From: Arthrobacter nitroguajacolicus_D
GTDB lineage: Bacteria > Actinomycetota > Actinomycetes > Actinomycetales > Micrococcaceae
Assembly (NCBI RefSeq): GCF_031455195.1
Contig: NZ_JAVDSH010000002.1
Location: 1-64,000 of the forward strand
Length of the DNA stretch: 64,000 nucleotides
Direction: 5' to 3'
Shown: positions 40,864 through 48,792 of the stretch, one piece after another
Position numbering within the stretch: position 1 is the stretch's first letter
Layout of the letters: each line of letters opens with the position of its first letter
The notes under the pieces: generated by a model
What the model saw: only the letters and a program-made list of their open reading frames with translations
Told to the model about the DNA's origin: nothing
The model's database searches: none
Made by a program: the position numbers and the translations under genes

Positions 40864-42144
40864 ATGGAGGACTCATACCAAGTCATTGTGGTCGGTGCCG
40901 GATTCGCGGGCGTTGCAGCAGCCAAGGAGCTTGGCCGCAAGGGCGTCCGCGTCCTGCTCATCGATTCGAACAACTATCATCAGTTCCAGCCGCTCCTTTA
41001 CCAGCTGGCGACCTCGCAAATCGGAGTCTCGGCTATCGCCCGACCCCTCCGCTCGGTATTCCGACGCTTCAAGACCGTCCGGGTCCTCACAGCGAAAGTG
41101 GAGTCCGTGGATGCGGCGGAGCGGTCCGTCACCACCGCGGAAGGCCGTACGCTGCGGGCAGAGGTTCTTGTCATTGCCGTCGGCGCCGTCCCCAACTTCT
41201 TCAATACGCCCGGCGCGGAGGAGTTCGCGTTTCCCCTGTACTCCGTCACCGACGCCACCAGGCTCGGTACAGGCCTGACCCGGCTGCTGGACCAGGCCGA
41301 CCGGAGCCCCGACGGGTCCGTGGACGTTGTGGTGGTGGGAGGTGGCCCTACCGGGGTGGAGACAGCCGGGGCCATGGCGGAGAACGTCAAATACGTTGTG
41401 CGTAAGTACTTCTCCCCGGCCCTCGCTGCCCGCTGCAAAGTGCATCTGGTGGACATGGTTCCGAGTGTCCTGAACATGTTCTCCACCAAGTCCCAAAGCT
41501 ACGCGACGGAACACCTGACCAAGATCGGGGTCCAGCTGCACATGGGCGTCGGGGTCACCGAAGTCCGCAAGGACGGCGTGACGTTGGCTGACGGCAGCAC
41601 TGTCCCTGCACAGATAGTGGTGTGGGCCGGCGGCCTGAAAGCCGGCGACCTGATTGCCAACTCCGGCCTGACGCAGGGCAGGGGCGGACGCGTCGACGTG
41701 AATCCTGACCTCACTGCGCCCGACGTTGACGGGGTTTATGTCCTGGGCGATGCAGCCAACATCACCGATTCCACGGGAGCCAAACTGCCCCAACTGGGCT
41801 CAGTGGCCCAACAAGCAGGCAAATGGGCGGCCAACAACATCATCGCTGACCTGCGCGGAGGCACCCGGAAGCCCTTCAGTTACTTCGACAAGGGATACAT
41901 GGCGATGGTCGGCAGGGGAGCCGCGGTGGCCGAGCTTGGGCGCAAACGCCTGCAGTTGCAGGGTCCCTTCGCTTTCCTGTCGTGGCTGCTGGTGCACCTC
42001 GCCCTCCTCTCCGGAGTCCAGCAAAAGGCACGTGCGTTGTTCTCCTGGCTCAACGGCTACCTCCTGCATAGCCCGGCCCAGGTTGTGGTGAGCGGACCGG
42101 TCGAGAAGGACCCGCCGGAGCAGACCCCGCCTGGGACTGCCTGA
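40864..42144 (+). CDS. ndh: Type II NADH dehydrogenase
   Basis: A 426-residue FAD-containing, non-proton-pumping NADH:quinone oxidoreductase of the respiratory chain. The FAD-binding fold is VIVVGAGFAGVAAAKEL at residue 7. NNYHQFQPLLYQLAT is the NDH-2 signature. The NADH-binding fold is VDVVVVGGGPTGVETAGAM. DGVYVLGDAANI contacts FAD, and SVAQQAGKWAANNI precedes the C-terminal part, where two hydrophobic or amphipathic helices (about 355-400) would attach it to the membrane. A leaderless start is likely. Confidence 0.9.
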   Translation: MEDSYQVIVVGAGFAGVAAAKELGRKGVRVLLIDSNNYHQFQPLLYQLATSQIGVSAIARPLRSVFRRFKTVRVLTAKVESVDAAERSVTTAEGRTLRAEVLVIAVGAVPNFFNTPGAEEFAFPLYSVTDATRLGTGLTRLLDQADRSPDGSVDVVVVGGGPTGVETAGAMAENVKYVVRKYFSPALAARCKVHLVDMVPSVLNMFSTKSQSYATEHLTKIGVQLHMGVGVTEVRKDGVTLADGSTVPAQIVVWAGGLKAGDLIANSGLTQGRGGRVDVNPDLTAPDVDGVYVLGDAANITDSTGAKLPQLGSVAQQAGKWAANNIIADLRGGTRKPFSYFDKGYMAMVGRGAAVAELGRKRLQLQGPFAFLSWLLVHLALLSGVQQKARALFSWLNGYLLHSPAQVVVSGPVEKDPPEQTPPGTA

Positions 42145-42211
42145 ACACCTGAGTGCACCGCTGGGCGCCGAACTGGGAAGATAGCAGGAGGACACCCAAA
42201 CAAGGAGCATC

Positions 42212-42673
42212 ATGTCACTCAAAGAACGCTTGAAAGCGGACGTCGTCGACCATATGAAGGCCGGCAACAAAATGGCGCTGACCACCGTCCGCAACGTCCT
42301 GGGCGAAATCACCACCCGGGAGAAATCAGGTAAAACTCCGGTGGAGCTCGACGACGTCCAGGTCACCTCGCTGCTGCAGAAGGAAGCTGCCAAGCGCCGC
42401 GACACCGCGCGCATCTACACTGAGGCGGGCGAAACTGACCGAGCCGCTGCAGAGGTGGCTGAAGCGGAGATCATCGAGGCCTACCTGCCCAAGGCCCTCA
42501 CCCGCGAAGAGGTGGAAACAATCGTGGACGAGGCTATCGCTGCCCTGAAGGCGGACGGCCAGGAGCTCTCCATGCGGTCCATCGGAGCCGTGATGAAGCC
42601 CGTTACCGCCAAGGTGGCAGGACGCTTCGACGGAAAAACCGTTAGCGAAATCGTGCGCGGGCGTTTGGGCTAG
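42212..42673 (+). CDS. GatB/YqeY domain-containing protein
   Basis: A 153-residue helical protein of the YqeY family, related to the tail of amidotransferase subunit GatB. MSLKERLKADVVDHMKAGNKMALTTVRNVLGEI opens it, and AEAEIIEAYLPKALTREEVETIVDEAI is the hallmark. It probably binds tRNA or assists in tRNA-dependent steps, but its role is not established. AAGGAGCATC precedes the ATG. It is followed convergently by the small lipoprotein gene. Confidence 0.92.
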   Translation: MSLKERLKADVVDHMKAGNKMALTTVRNVLGEITTREKSGKTPVELDDVQVTSLLQKEAAKRRDTARIYTEAGETDRAAAEVAEAEIIEAYLPKALTREEVETIVDEAIAALKADGQELSMRSIGAVMKPVTAKVAGRFDGKTVSEIVRGRLG

Positions 42674-42685
42674 AACGGCCTTATT

Positions 42686-43090
42686 TTAGACCGGCGACCT
42701 GGGCGGGCCTGCGGACCCTAATGCCACCTGCCATTTCGAGTCGTTCCAAGCGAGCTCAAACGACATGTCATCGCCTTGCTCATCCCCGGCAATGACCACG
42801 TGGTTGTCAGGCGCGCCGTGGTGCTCCCTGTACGCGACTTTGTAGGTTGAGATGTCGAGATTGACGGCGGCGGCAATCAGGGAGTCCGCCCCGGCCTCCC
42901 GGTCCTGCATGTACACTAGGGCGAGATCCAGCAGTCTTTCCCGGTCGCCGTCCTTTGCGGCCCTGATGACCTGCTCAGCGGCGGTATTCCGTTGTCCGAT
43001 GTCCGGGTCCAACGTCCTGTCGCAACCGCTGAGGGCAAGACCCAGTCCGGCGGCTACTGCGGCTAAGGCTGTCCATCCTGGGAGGCGCAC
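42686..43090 (-). CDS. Small hypothetical lipoprotein
   Basis: A 134-residue protein with a signal peptide (WTALAAVAAGLGLALSGC) ending in the lipobox LSGC, so it is membrane-anchored outside the cell. The mature part has a helical stretch (NTAAEQVIRAAKDGDRERLLDLALVYMQDREAG) and a beta region ending in SFELAWNDSKWQVALG. This looks like a small NTF2-like or DUF4878-like fold, but the similarity is weak. No function is assigned. Confidence 0.72.
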   Translation of the reverse strand: MRLPGWTALAAVAAGLGLALSGCDRTLDPDIGQRNTAAEQVIRAAKDGDRERLLDLALVYMQDREAGADSLIAAAVNLDISTYKVAYREHHGAPDNHVVIAGDEQGDDMSFELAWNDSKWQVALGSAGPPRSPV

Positions 43091-43150
43091 ATTCGCCAGC
43101 TTATTCCGCTAGGCCGGATCTTTGCGTCATGTCTACCCCATCGTCAAACT

Positions 43151-43516
43151 TCAGGCGTCGAACTCCTGCAACTCTGCCGTCATCTCGCCGCCTGCATCTC
43201 CGGTATTCACGGTGCCTTTGGGCTCAATGAGGAGGGCCGACACTTCCGCTGCAGCCTTGGGGCAATGCTCTACACCTCGGGGAACGACGAAAACATCGTT
43301 AGGGCCGAGGATCACGTCGCGGTCGCGTAGTTGGATTGTCAGTTCGCCGGAGAGCACCATGAACAACTCGTCCGTATCGGGATGCGTGTGCCAAACGAAT
43401 TCGCCCTGGATTTTCACGAGTTTGATGTCGTAATCGTTGATGCTGGTCAGCCTGTGTGGCTGCCAATGATCGGAGATCGAGGCAAGGGCATTTGTCACGT
43501 TGTGCACGTCAGTCAC
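43151..43516 (-). CDS. Cupin-domain protein
   Basis: A 121-residue single-cupin protein. Motif 1 is visible as FVWHTHPDTDELFMVLSGELTIQL, with two histidines and a glutamate for metal, and motif 2 as VVPRGVEHCPKA. ORFs of this type are common actinobacterial cupins of unknown substrate. The GTG at 43516 is preferred over longer readings because TACATT lies six bases upstream, a leaderless start. Confidence 0.8.
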   Translation of the reverse strand: MTDVHNVTNALASISDHWQPHRLTSINDYDIKLVKIQGEFVWHTHPDTDELFMVLSGELTIQLRDRDVILGPNDVFVVPRGVEHCPKAAAEVSALLIEPKGTVNTGDAGGEMTAELQEFDA

Positions 43517-43522
43517 TGGCCC

Positions 43523-43528
43523 AATGTA
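43523..43528 (-). promoter_or_regulatory. -10 box TACATT, leaderless type
   Basis: Minus-strand TACATT, six bases before the GTG of the cupin gene. Confidence 0.5.
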
Positions 43529-43545
43529 GCAGCGACAAGTGAGCG

Positions 43546-44277
43546 TCAGCCCGCCCCAAGCAGCCACCGCAAAGTCTCAGCGTTCCGCACGGCGTTACCA
43601 CCGCCGTCGTTGTTGAAGTAGGCGTACACGTCCTTGCCGGCGTTGCTCCACTCGCGGATCCGATCGGCCCACCATCGCAGGTCGTCATCAGAGTAGGAGC
43701 CGCCGTACAGATGCTGGTGGTCCGGGCCGTGCAGCCGAAGATAGACGAACGGCGCGGTGGCCCGGAGTATGCAGGGCAGGTTGGCGCCGCTCATGATGCA
43801 GTACGCGGCCTCATGGCGTTCCAGCAGCGCATACACGTCGGGGTGGTCCCAGCTGTCGTGCCGGAATTCGACGGCGACGCGGATCCAGTCCGGTAGGGCG
43901 GCCAGGAAGTAGTCGAGCCGGGCGTCGTCGCGGGCGAAACCGGGCGGGAGCTGGACCAACAGCACGGCCCTCTTGTCGCCCAGTTCGTGCCAACAGCGGA
44001 CGATCCGCTCCACCCACACTTCCGGGCCGTACAGTTTCTTGGCGTGCGTGAGTCCTCGTGGGGCCTTGACCGACATGGCAAAGCCGGGTGGCAGGCGGTT
44101 CCGCCAGCTGGCAAACGAGGTGTCGCGAGGCCAACGGTAGAAGCTGGCATTCAGTTCGACGGTGTTGAACCGGGCCACGTAGTGAGCCAAACGCTTGGCC
44201 GTCGGAAGGCCAGGCGGGTAGAGCACGTTCTCCCAGTGGTCATAACTCCAGCCAGATGTCCCAATGTGGATGCCCAT
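43546..44277 (-). CDS. DUF72-containing protein
   Basis: A 244-residue TIM-barrel protein of the DUF72 (YecE) family. GIHIGTSGWSYDHWENVLYPPG and FNTVELNASFYRWP are the two signature blocks, and VAVEFRHDSWDHPDVYALLERH follows the third. The family is widespread; a nuclease activity has been proposed for some members but the role is not settled. The ATG at 44277 is preceded by TACATT with six bases between, a leaderless start. The ATG at 44307 is not supported. Confidence 0.88.
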   Translation of the reverse strand: MGIHIGTSGWSYDHWENVLYPPGLPTAKRLAHYVARFNTVELNASFYRWPRDTSFASWRNRLPPGFAMSVKAPRGLTHAKKLYGPEVWVERIVRCWHELGDKRAVLLVQLPPGFARDDARLDYFLAALPDWIRVAVEFRHDSWDHPDVYALLERHEAAYCIMSGANLPCILRATAPFVYLRLHGPDHQHLYGGSYSDDDLRWWADRIREWSNAGKDVYAYFNNDGGGNAVRNAETLRWLLGAG

Positions 44278-44283
44278 GCTGGG

Positions 44284-44289
44284 AATGTA
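44284..44289 (-). promoter_or_regulatory. -10 box TACATT, leaderless type
   Basis: Minus-strand TACATT, six bases before the ATG of the DUF72 gene, the same element and spacing as at 43523-43528. Confidence 0.5.
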
Positions 44290-44319
44290 CCCGAGGGGGG
44301 TGCCCAATAACGCACTTCG

Positions 44320-44541
44320 CTACTGCTGGGCTGCGGTCCTGGCCATGAGGGCCTGAAGGTCATCTGCGACTTTGGCCACCTCGCGCTGACGGGCGCTACG
44401 GCTCGGCTTTGACCCGTGAGCTGCCGGGCGTGCCTGGCGGTTGGAGTTGTGGGATTGACGGTAAATCTGCGGATCACGCACGGGCTGCGCGTCGACAGTG
44501 ACGGCGCCCTGGAGGGGATCGTGAAAAAGCGGGAGGTTCAT
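44320..44541 (-). CDS. Hypothetical protein, 73 residues
   Basis: A short polar protein I do not recognise. An Asn/Gln/Arg/Ala-rich middle (RQSHNSNRQARPAAHGSKPSRSARQ) is followed by an amphipathic helix (REVAKVADDLQALMARTAAQ). The ATG at 44541 has AGGGATC directly upstream. A longer reading to 44640 would overlap the MarR gene. It may be real, but coding evidence is limited to start site and codon bias. Confidence 0.45.
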   Translation of the reverse strand: MNLPLFHDPLQGAVTVDAQPVRDPQIYRQSHNSNRQARPAAHGSKPSRSARQREVAKVADDLQALMARTAAQQ

Positions 44542-44630
44542 GATCCCTGATCCTGACACAACGGCCGGGCCGCCGAAATGGACAGTTGCATACCGTCCCC
44601 GAGAGGCACTGTGCAGATGTCCATGGAGGC

Positions 44631-45089
44631 TTACCCCCACAGCGCCTTTTTGAGCAGCGCCCTGAGCTGTAGGTTCTCGTCCTCGCTCAGTCCCTCAAGT
44701 TGCGTCTGTTCGCAGACTTCAAGTGCCGCCCGGGCCTTGTTGTGGATCCGGCGGCCCTCGGCGGTGGAAACGATGATCTTGGCGCGTCGGTCCTGTTTAC
44801 CCTGGGCGCGTTTGACCAGGCCTCGGTGTTCCAGGTCGTCAACCAGGCTGACAACCTGACTGGGGTCCAGGCTGAGGAAATCGGCCAGCTCGCGCTGGGT
44901 GGGTTCGAGTCCGCTGCAGGCGAGTGTCAGCACGGAGAACGACCGCTCGCGAAGGCCGTAGTCCGCCAGCGCCTTGTTGTTCAGGAGGGAACCGGTGGCG
45001 TGCAGTTTGGCCAGCAGCAGGCCCACGTCGCTGCCGATTTTGGCCGCGGCCAGGCGGGGGGTTTCCACTTCGGTGCTTTGCGGGCCCAT
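44631..45089 (-). CDS. couR: MarR-family regulator of the cou-type cluster
   Basis: A 152-residue winged-helix regulator. The recognition region is LEPTQRELADFLSLDPSQVVSLVDDLEHRGLVKRAQGKQDRRAKIIVSTAEGRRI, the classic MarR HTH and wing. It is divergent from a p-hydroxycinnamate catabolic operon, in the position of CouR, which in Rhodococcus is released from DNA by p-hydroxycinnamoyl-CoA. The ATG at 45089 has GGAG six bases upstream. The inverted repeat at 45107-45131 is its likely operator. The symbol is given by context and family. Confidence 0.82.
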   Translation of the reverse strand: MGPQSTEVETPRLAAAKIGSDVGLLLAKLHATGSLLNNKALADYGLRERSFSVLTLACSGLEPTQRELADFLSLDPSQVVSLVDDLEHRGLVKRAQGKQDRRAKIIVSTAEGRRIHNKARAALEVCEQTQLEGLSEDENLQLRALLKKALWG

Positions 45090-45106
45090 GACAACTCCAA
45101 TAGTAA

Positions 45107-45131
45107 TGAAAAACAATCGTTGACTTTTTCA
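45107..45131. promoter_or_regulatory. Candidate MarR/CouR operator
   Basis: TGAAAAA (45107-45113) and its exact complement TTTTTCA (45125-45131) flank an 11-base centre that itself contains CAA-TCG-TTG. The site lies in the AT-rich intergenic region between the regulator and the divergent operon, 18 bases before the regulator start codon. Confidence 0.55.
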
Positions 45132-45228
45132 ATGATCCGTATTCTCATTGATCATGACAAGGATCTCACGCCGCAGTGGGATCGGCCCCACCGGCTCCAG
45201 CCGGTTACTGCATGCGAAGGAGCACGCC

Positions 45229-46173
45229 ATGAGCTTGAACGGCAAGGTTGCAATCGTCACCGGGAGTGGACAGGGTCTTGGACTCGCTTACGCGAGGGAA
45301 CTCGCCCGCCAGGGTGCCGCCGTCGTGATTAATGACGTGAACCAGGAAACCGCAGCTGCTGCAGTCGCGCAGATTGAGGCCGACGGCGGCCGGGCCACCG
45401 CCGTCGTGGTCCCGGTGGGCAGCACGGATGCCGCCAAGGCGCTGGTAGCGGGCGCAGTGGACACGTTCGGGCGGTTGGACATCCTGGTCACCAACGCCGG
45501 CATCCTGCGGGACAAGAGCCTGCTGAAAATGACGGATGAGGACTTCGACCTGGTCATTAACGTGCACCTGAAAGGCACGTTCACCTGTGTCCGTGAGTCG
45601 TTCGCGTACTTCAAGGAAAACAACATTGCGGGCCGCATCATCACCATCGGTTCGCCCACGGGCCAGCGCGGAAACTTCGGCCAGACCAACTACGCCGCCG
45701 CCAAGGCCGGAATCGTAGGCATGGTCCGGACCTGGGCGTTGGAGATGAAGAGGGCCGGCGTGACGGTCAATTCCGTGATCCCGGTGGCCGCCACCGCGAT
45801 GACCAAGACGGTCCCTTACTTCCAGAAGGCCGTGGAAGCGGACGAGCGCGGCGAGGCGATGCCGTCCTTCTTCCGCCACGACCTCGGTTTCGGAACGGCG
45901 GACGACGTCGCCGGGCTGATTGCCTTCCTCGCCTCCGACGAAGCTGCCGGGATTACCGGGCAGGCGATCGGCGCCGGAGGTGACCGGCTGCAGGTCTGGA
46001 CCCACCCCGAAGCTGCGAGCACCGAATACCGCGAAGGGGGCTGGAGCTACGAGGCACTGCGGGAGAACGCCGGCACGCTCTTTGGCAAGGAAAACCTGCA
46101 GGGCTACGGCGAGGAATTCCTGCCGCTGCCCGAGGAACTGCAGCCCGAACCGGCCAAGGCTGAGGCCCGCTGA
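45229..46173 (+). CDS. couN: SDR dehydrogenase, CouN-like (beta-hydroxyacyl-CoA)
   Basis: A 314-residue short-chain dehydrogenase. The cofactor motif is TGSGQGLGLAYARELARQG, and the catalytic Tyr and Lys are in QTNYAAAKAGIVG. The C-terminus is about 60 residues longer than a minimal SDR (EYREGGWSYEALRENAGTLFGKENLQGYGEEFL), as in hydroxyacyl-CoA dehydrogenases of the HSD17B4 type. It should oxidise 4-hydroxyphenyl-beta-hydroxypropionyl-CoA to the beta-keto thioester. AAGGAG precedes the ATG at 45229. The amidohydrolase gene starts 2 bases after its stop. Confidence 0.82.
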   Translation: MSLNGKVAIVTGSGQGLGLAYARELARQGAAVVINDVNQETAAAAVAQIEADGGRATAVVVPVGSTDAAKALVAGAVDTFGRLDILVTNAGILRDKSLLKMTDEDFDLVINVHLKGTFTCVRESFAYFKENNIAGRIITIGSPTGQRGNFGQTNYAAAKAGIVGMVRTWALEMKRAGVTVNSVIPVAATAMTKTVPYFQKAVEADERGEAMPSFFRHDLGFGTADDVAGLIAFLASDEAAGITGQAIGAGGDRLQVWTHPEAASTEYREGGWSYEALRENAGTLFGKENLQGYGEEFLPLPEELQPEPAKAEAR

Positions 46174-46175
46174 TC

Positions 46176-47066
46176 ATGGCCACCCGTTACGAACTGGGCA
46201 TCGACGCGGCTGCCTTGGATGCGATCGACATGCACGTCCACCTCGAAGTGGACAGCTGCGGCCACGGATCGCTCCCAGATGCGCTCACGGAGGCCTCGGC
46301 CAAGTACTTCAAAGCGGAGGACCGGACCCCGTCGCTGGACAGGATCGCCGAGGTGTACCGCGAACTGAACATGGCCGCCGTCGTCTTTACTGTCGATGCA
46401 CGGACCCAACTCAAGCATGAGCCCAACAGCATCCCGGAACTGATCGAGGGCGCGGCGCGGAACAACGATGTGCTGATTCCCTTCGGCAGCGTGGACCCGC
46501 GGACGGGCGAGGACGCGATCGCCGGAGCCAAGCACCAAGCTGTCGAGCTCGGTGCCCGGGGATTCAAGTTCCACCCATCCTTGCAGGGCTTTGACCCGTC
46601 CAACGAGCAGTTCTACCCGCTCTGGGAAACGCTCCAGGAGTTGGGCCTGCCGTGCATTTTCCACACGGGCCAGAACGGCATGGGCGCCGGTCTTCCCGGC
46701 GGGTTCGGGATCAAGCTGGCCTACTCCAACCCGTTGTTGCTCGATGCTGTCGCTGCGGATTTCCCGGGGCTGCAGATCATCATGGCCCACCCCTCGGTGC
46801 CGTGGCAGGACGAGGCGAACTCGATCGCGACGCACAAGTCCAACGTCTTCATCGATTTGTCCGGCTGGTCGCCGAAGTACTTCCCGGAATCCCTGGTCCG
46901 GCTCTCCAACAGTGTGCTGCAGGACAAGGTGTTGTTCGGCACGGACTTCCCGCTGATCACTCCACAGAAATGGCTGGGCGCCTTCGCGGACCTGCCGTTG
47001 AAGGACGAGGTCCGCCCAAAAATCCTCAAGGACAACGCCGTCCGGTTACTCGGGCTCGGTGGTTGA
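46176..47066 (+). CDS. couO: 4-Hydroxyphenyl-beta-ketoacyl-CoA hydrolase, CouO-like
   Basis: A 296-residue amidohydrolase-2 family TIM-barrel enzyme. Metal ligands appear as H20-V-H22 in DMHVHLE, H163 in IFHTGQNG, H205 in MAHPSVPW and D257 in LFGTDFPL. In Rhodococcus jostii CouO, Asp257 is the residue shown to be needed, and the same number falls on the corresponding Asp here. The enzyme cleaves the beta-keto thioester to release p-hydroxybenzoate (or vanillate) and acetyl-CoA without a thiolase. It lies between CouN-like and acyl-CoA dehydrogenase genes. Confidence 0.85.
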   Translation: MATRYELGIDAAALDAIDMHVHLEVDSCGHGSLPDALTEASAKYFKAEDRTPSLDRIAEVYRELNMAAVVFTVDARTQLKHEPNSIPELIEGAARNNDVLIPFGSVDPRTGEDAIAGAKHQAVELGARGFKFHPSLQGFDPSNEQFYPLWETLQELGLPCIFHTGQNGMGAGLPGGFGIKLAYSNPLLLDAVAADFPGLQIIMAHPSVPWQDEANSIATHKSNVFIDLSGWSPKYFPESLVRLSNSVLQDKVLFGTDFPLITPQKWLGAFADLPLKDEVRPKILKDNAVRLLGLGG

Positions 47067-47067
47067 G

Positions 47068-48264
47068 ATGTCCACGACCGCGCTGGAACAGCGGCTGTAC
47101 GCCGTGGGGGACTGGTACGACGCCGAAGCGCTCCTCACTACCGGGGAAAGTACAGTGTTGGCCCGGCTTCGGACCTTCCTGGACGCCGAAGCGAAGCCGT
47201 TGCTGGCCGAGTATTGGGAACGGGGCGAGTTCCCGCAGCAATTGGCGCAACCGCTGATCGACCTTGAGCTGATGGAACCTTTCGACACTCCTGCCCGGGG
47301 CATCTACCAGGGTTTCCGGATCTTCGAACTCGCCCGGACCGATGCTTCCCTGGCCACCTGGTACACCGCGCAGGCAGGTTTGTTCCGGACAGCGATCCGG
47401 GTGGGCGCATCAGAGGAACAGCAGAAAGAGTGGATGCCCCGGGTTGTTGACTTCTCACTCAAGGGCGTCTTTTCGTTGACGGAACCGGAGCACGGTTCGG
47501 ACATCGCCGGAGGACTGGCCACCACCGCCCGATTGGAAGAAGATTCCGACGGCGGAACATGGGTTCTGGACGGCGCCAAGCGTTGGATTGGGGGCGCCTC
47601 AACTGCGGATGTGCTGTGTGTGTTTGCCCGGGACGTCGCCGATGGACAGGTCAAGGCCTTCCTCGTGGACCGAACCGCCGCCGGGGTAAGCCTGGAGAAA
47701 ATCACGGGCAAGACGTCCCTGCGGATGATGCAAAATGCGCACATCACCCTTGACGGGGTCCGCGTCCCGGAAGCCATGCGCCTCCACAACGTGAACTCCT
47801 TCAAGGACGTTGCGGCGATGTTGCGCGCCATGCGCTCGGACGTTGCCTGGATCGCCACCGGGGTACAGGCCGGAGCGTTCGAAGCCGCACTGGCGTACGT
47901 CAAGGAACGCCAACAGTTCGGCCGGTCGATCGGTTCCTTCCAACTGGTGCAGGAGAAACTGGCCCGGATGCTAGGCAACCTCACTGCATCCCTCTCACTC
48001 GTGGTGCGGCTGACTGAACAGCAGGCCGCTGGGATCGTGAGGGACCAGGACTCGGCCCTGGCCAAAATGCAGACCAGCCTGCTGATGCGCGAAACCGTCG
48101 CATTGGCCCGCGAAGTGGTGGGCGGCAACGGCATAACGCTCGCCGCCGACGTCGCGCGTTTCCACGCCGACGCAGAAGCTGTCTATTCCTACGAGGGCAC
48201 CCACGAAATCAACGCCCTCATCATCGGCCGCGCCCTCACGGGCGAGAGTGCCTTCACCCGCTAA
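47068..48264 (+). CDS. Acyl-CoA dehydrogenase of the cou-type cluster
   Basis: A 398-residue FAD-dependent acyl-CoA dehydrogenase. FSLTEPEHGSDIAG binds FAD and substrate, KRWIGGASTADVLCVFAR follows, and the C-terminal VAREVVGGNGITL-x-YEGTHEINALIIGRAL holds the glutamate used as base in the glutaryl-CoA dehydrogenase-like group. Hydroxycinnamoyl-CoA already has the double bond, so this enzyme may feed in dihydro (phenylpropanoid) substrates. The ATG at 47068 immediately follows the couO stop; GTG at 47062 is an alternative. Confidence 0.85.
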   Translation: MSTTALEQRLYAVGDWYDAEALLTTGESTVLARLRTFLDAEAKPLLAEYWERGEFPQQLAQPLIDLELMEPFDTPARGIYQGFRIFELARTDASLATWYTAQAGLFRTAIRVGASEEQQKEWMPRVVDFSLKGVFSLTEPEHGSDIAGGLATTARLEEDSDGGTWVLDGAKRWIGGASTADVLCVFARDVADGQVKAFLVDRTAAGVSLEKITGKTSLRMMQNAHITLDGVRVPEAMRLHNVNSFKDVAAMLRAMRSDVAWIATGVQAGAFEAALAYVKERQQFGRSIGSFQLVQEKLARMLGNLTASLSLVVRLTEQQAAGIVRDQDSALAKMQTSLLMRETVALAREVVGGNGITLAADVARFHADAEAVYSYEGTHEINALIIGRALTGESAFTR

Positions 48265-48295
48265 ATCTCTGCAAACAACAACACAGGAGGCAACG

Positions 48296-48751
48296 ATGCC
48301 CAATCTCGTCGTCGATTTCGACACCCTGCTCACCATGTCCGGCAAGGACCTGGGCACCACCGATTACCGTGAGATCACGCAGCAGCAGATCAACATGTTC
48401 GCCGATGCCACGGACGACCAGCAATGGATCCACACTGACCCCGAGCGCGCCAAGGACGGGCCCTTCGGTGCCCCGATCGCTCACGGTTTCCTCACACTCT
48501 CCCTGATCATTCCGTTCTGGGGAGAGCTGTTCGATGTGGACGGGGTTACCACCAAGGTCAACTACGGCCTGGACAAGGTCCGTTTCACGTCGCCGGTGAA
48601 AGTTGGCTCCAAAGTCCGCATGAACGGCACCATCGCCGAGGTCACCGAAGTCAAGGGCGGCGCCCAAATCAAGGTCAACGCCACCATCGAAATCGAAGGC
48701 CAGGAACGCCCCGCCGTCGTCGCGGAATTCCTCGCCCGTTTCTACAAGTAA
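48296..48751 (+). CDS. couM: MaoC-type enoyl-CoA hydratase, CouM-like
   Basis: A 151-residue hot-dog-fold hydratase. The hydratase motif reads INMFADATDDQQWIHTDPERAKDGPFGAPIAHGFLTLSL, with the Asp and His that activate water. It should add water to p-hydroxycinnamoyl-CoA. GGAGG precedes the ATG at 48296 by five bases. It is part of the seven-gene group 44631-51680. In Rhodococcus the corresponding gene is in the couNOM operon; here it is separated from couNO by the acyl-CoA dehydrogenase. Confidence 0.85.
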   Translation: MPNLVVDFDTLLTMSGKDLGTTDYREITQQQINMFADATDDQQWIHTDPERAKDGPFGAPIAHGFLTLSLIIPFWGELFDVDGVTTKVNYGLDKVRFTSPVKVGSKVRMNGTIAEVTEVKGGAQIKVNATIEIEGQERPAVVAEFLARFYK

Positions 48752-48792
48752 ACCCTCCACCAGCAATTTCCCTCCTCTCCCAAGGAACAGCC

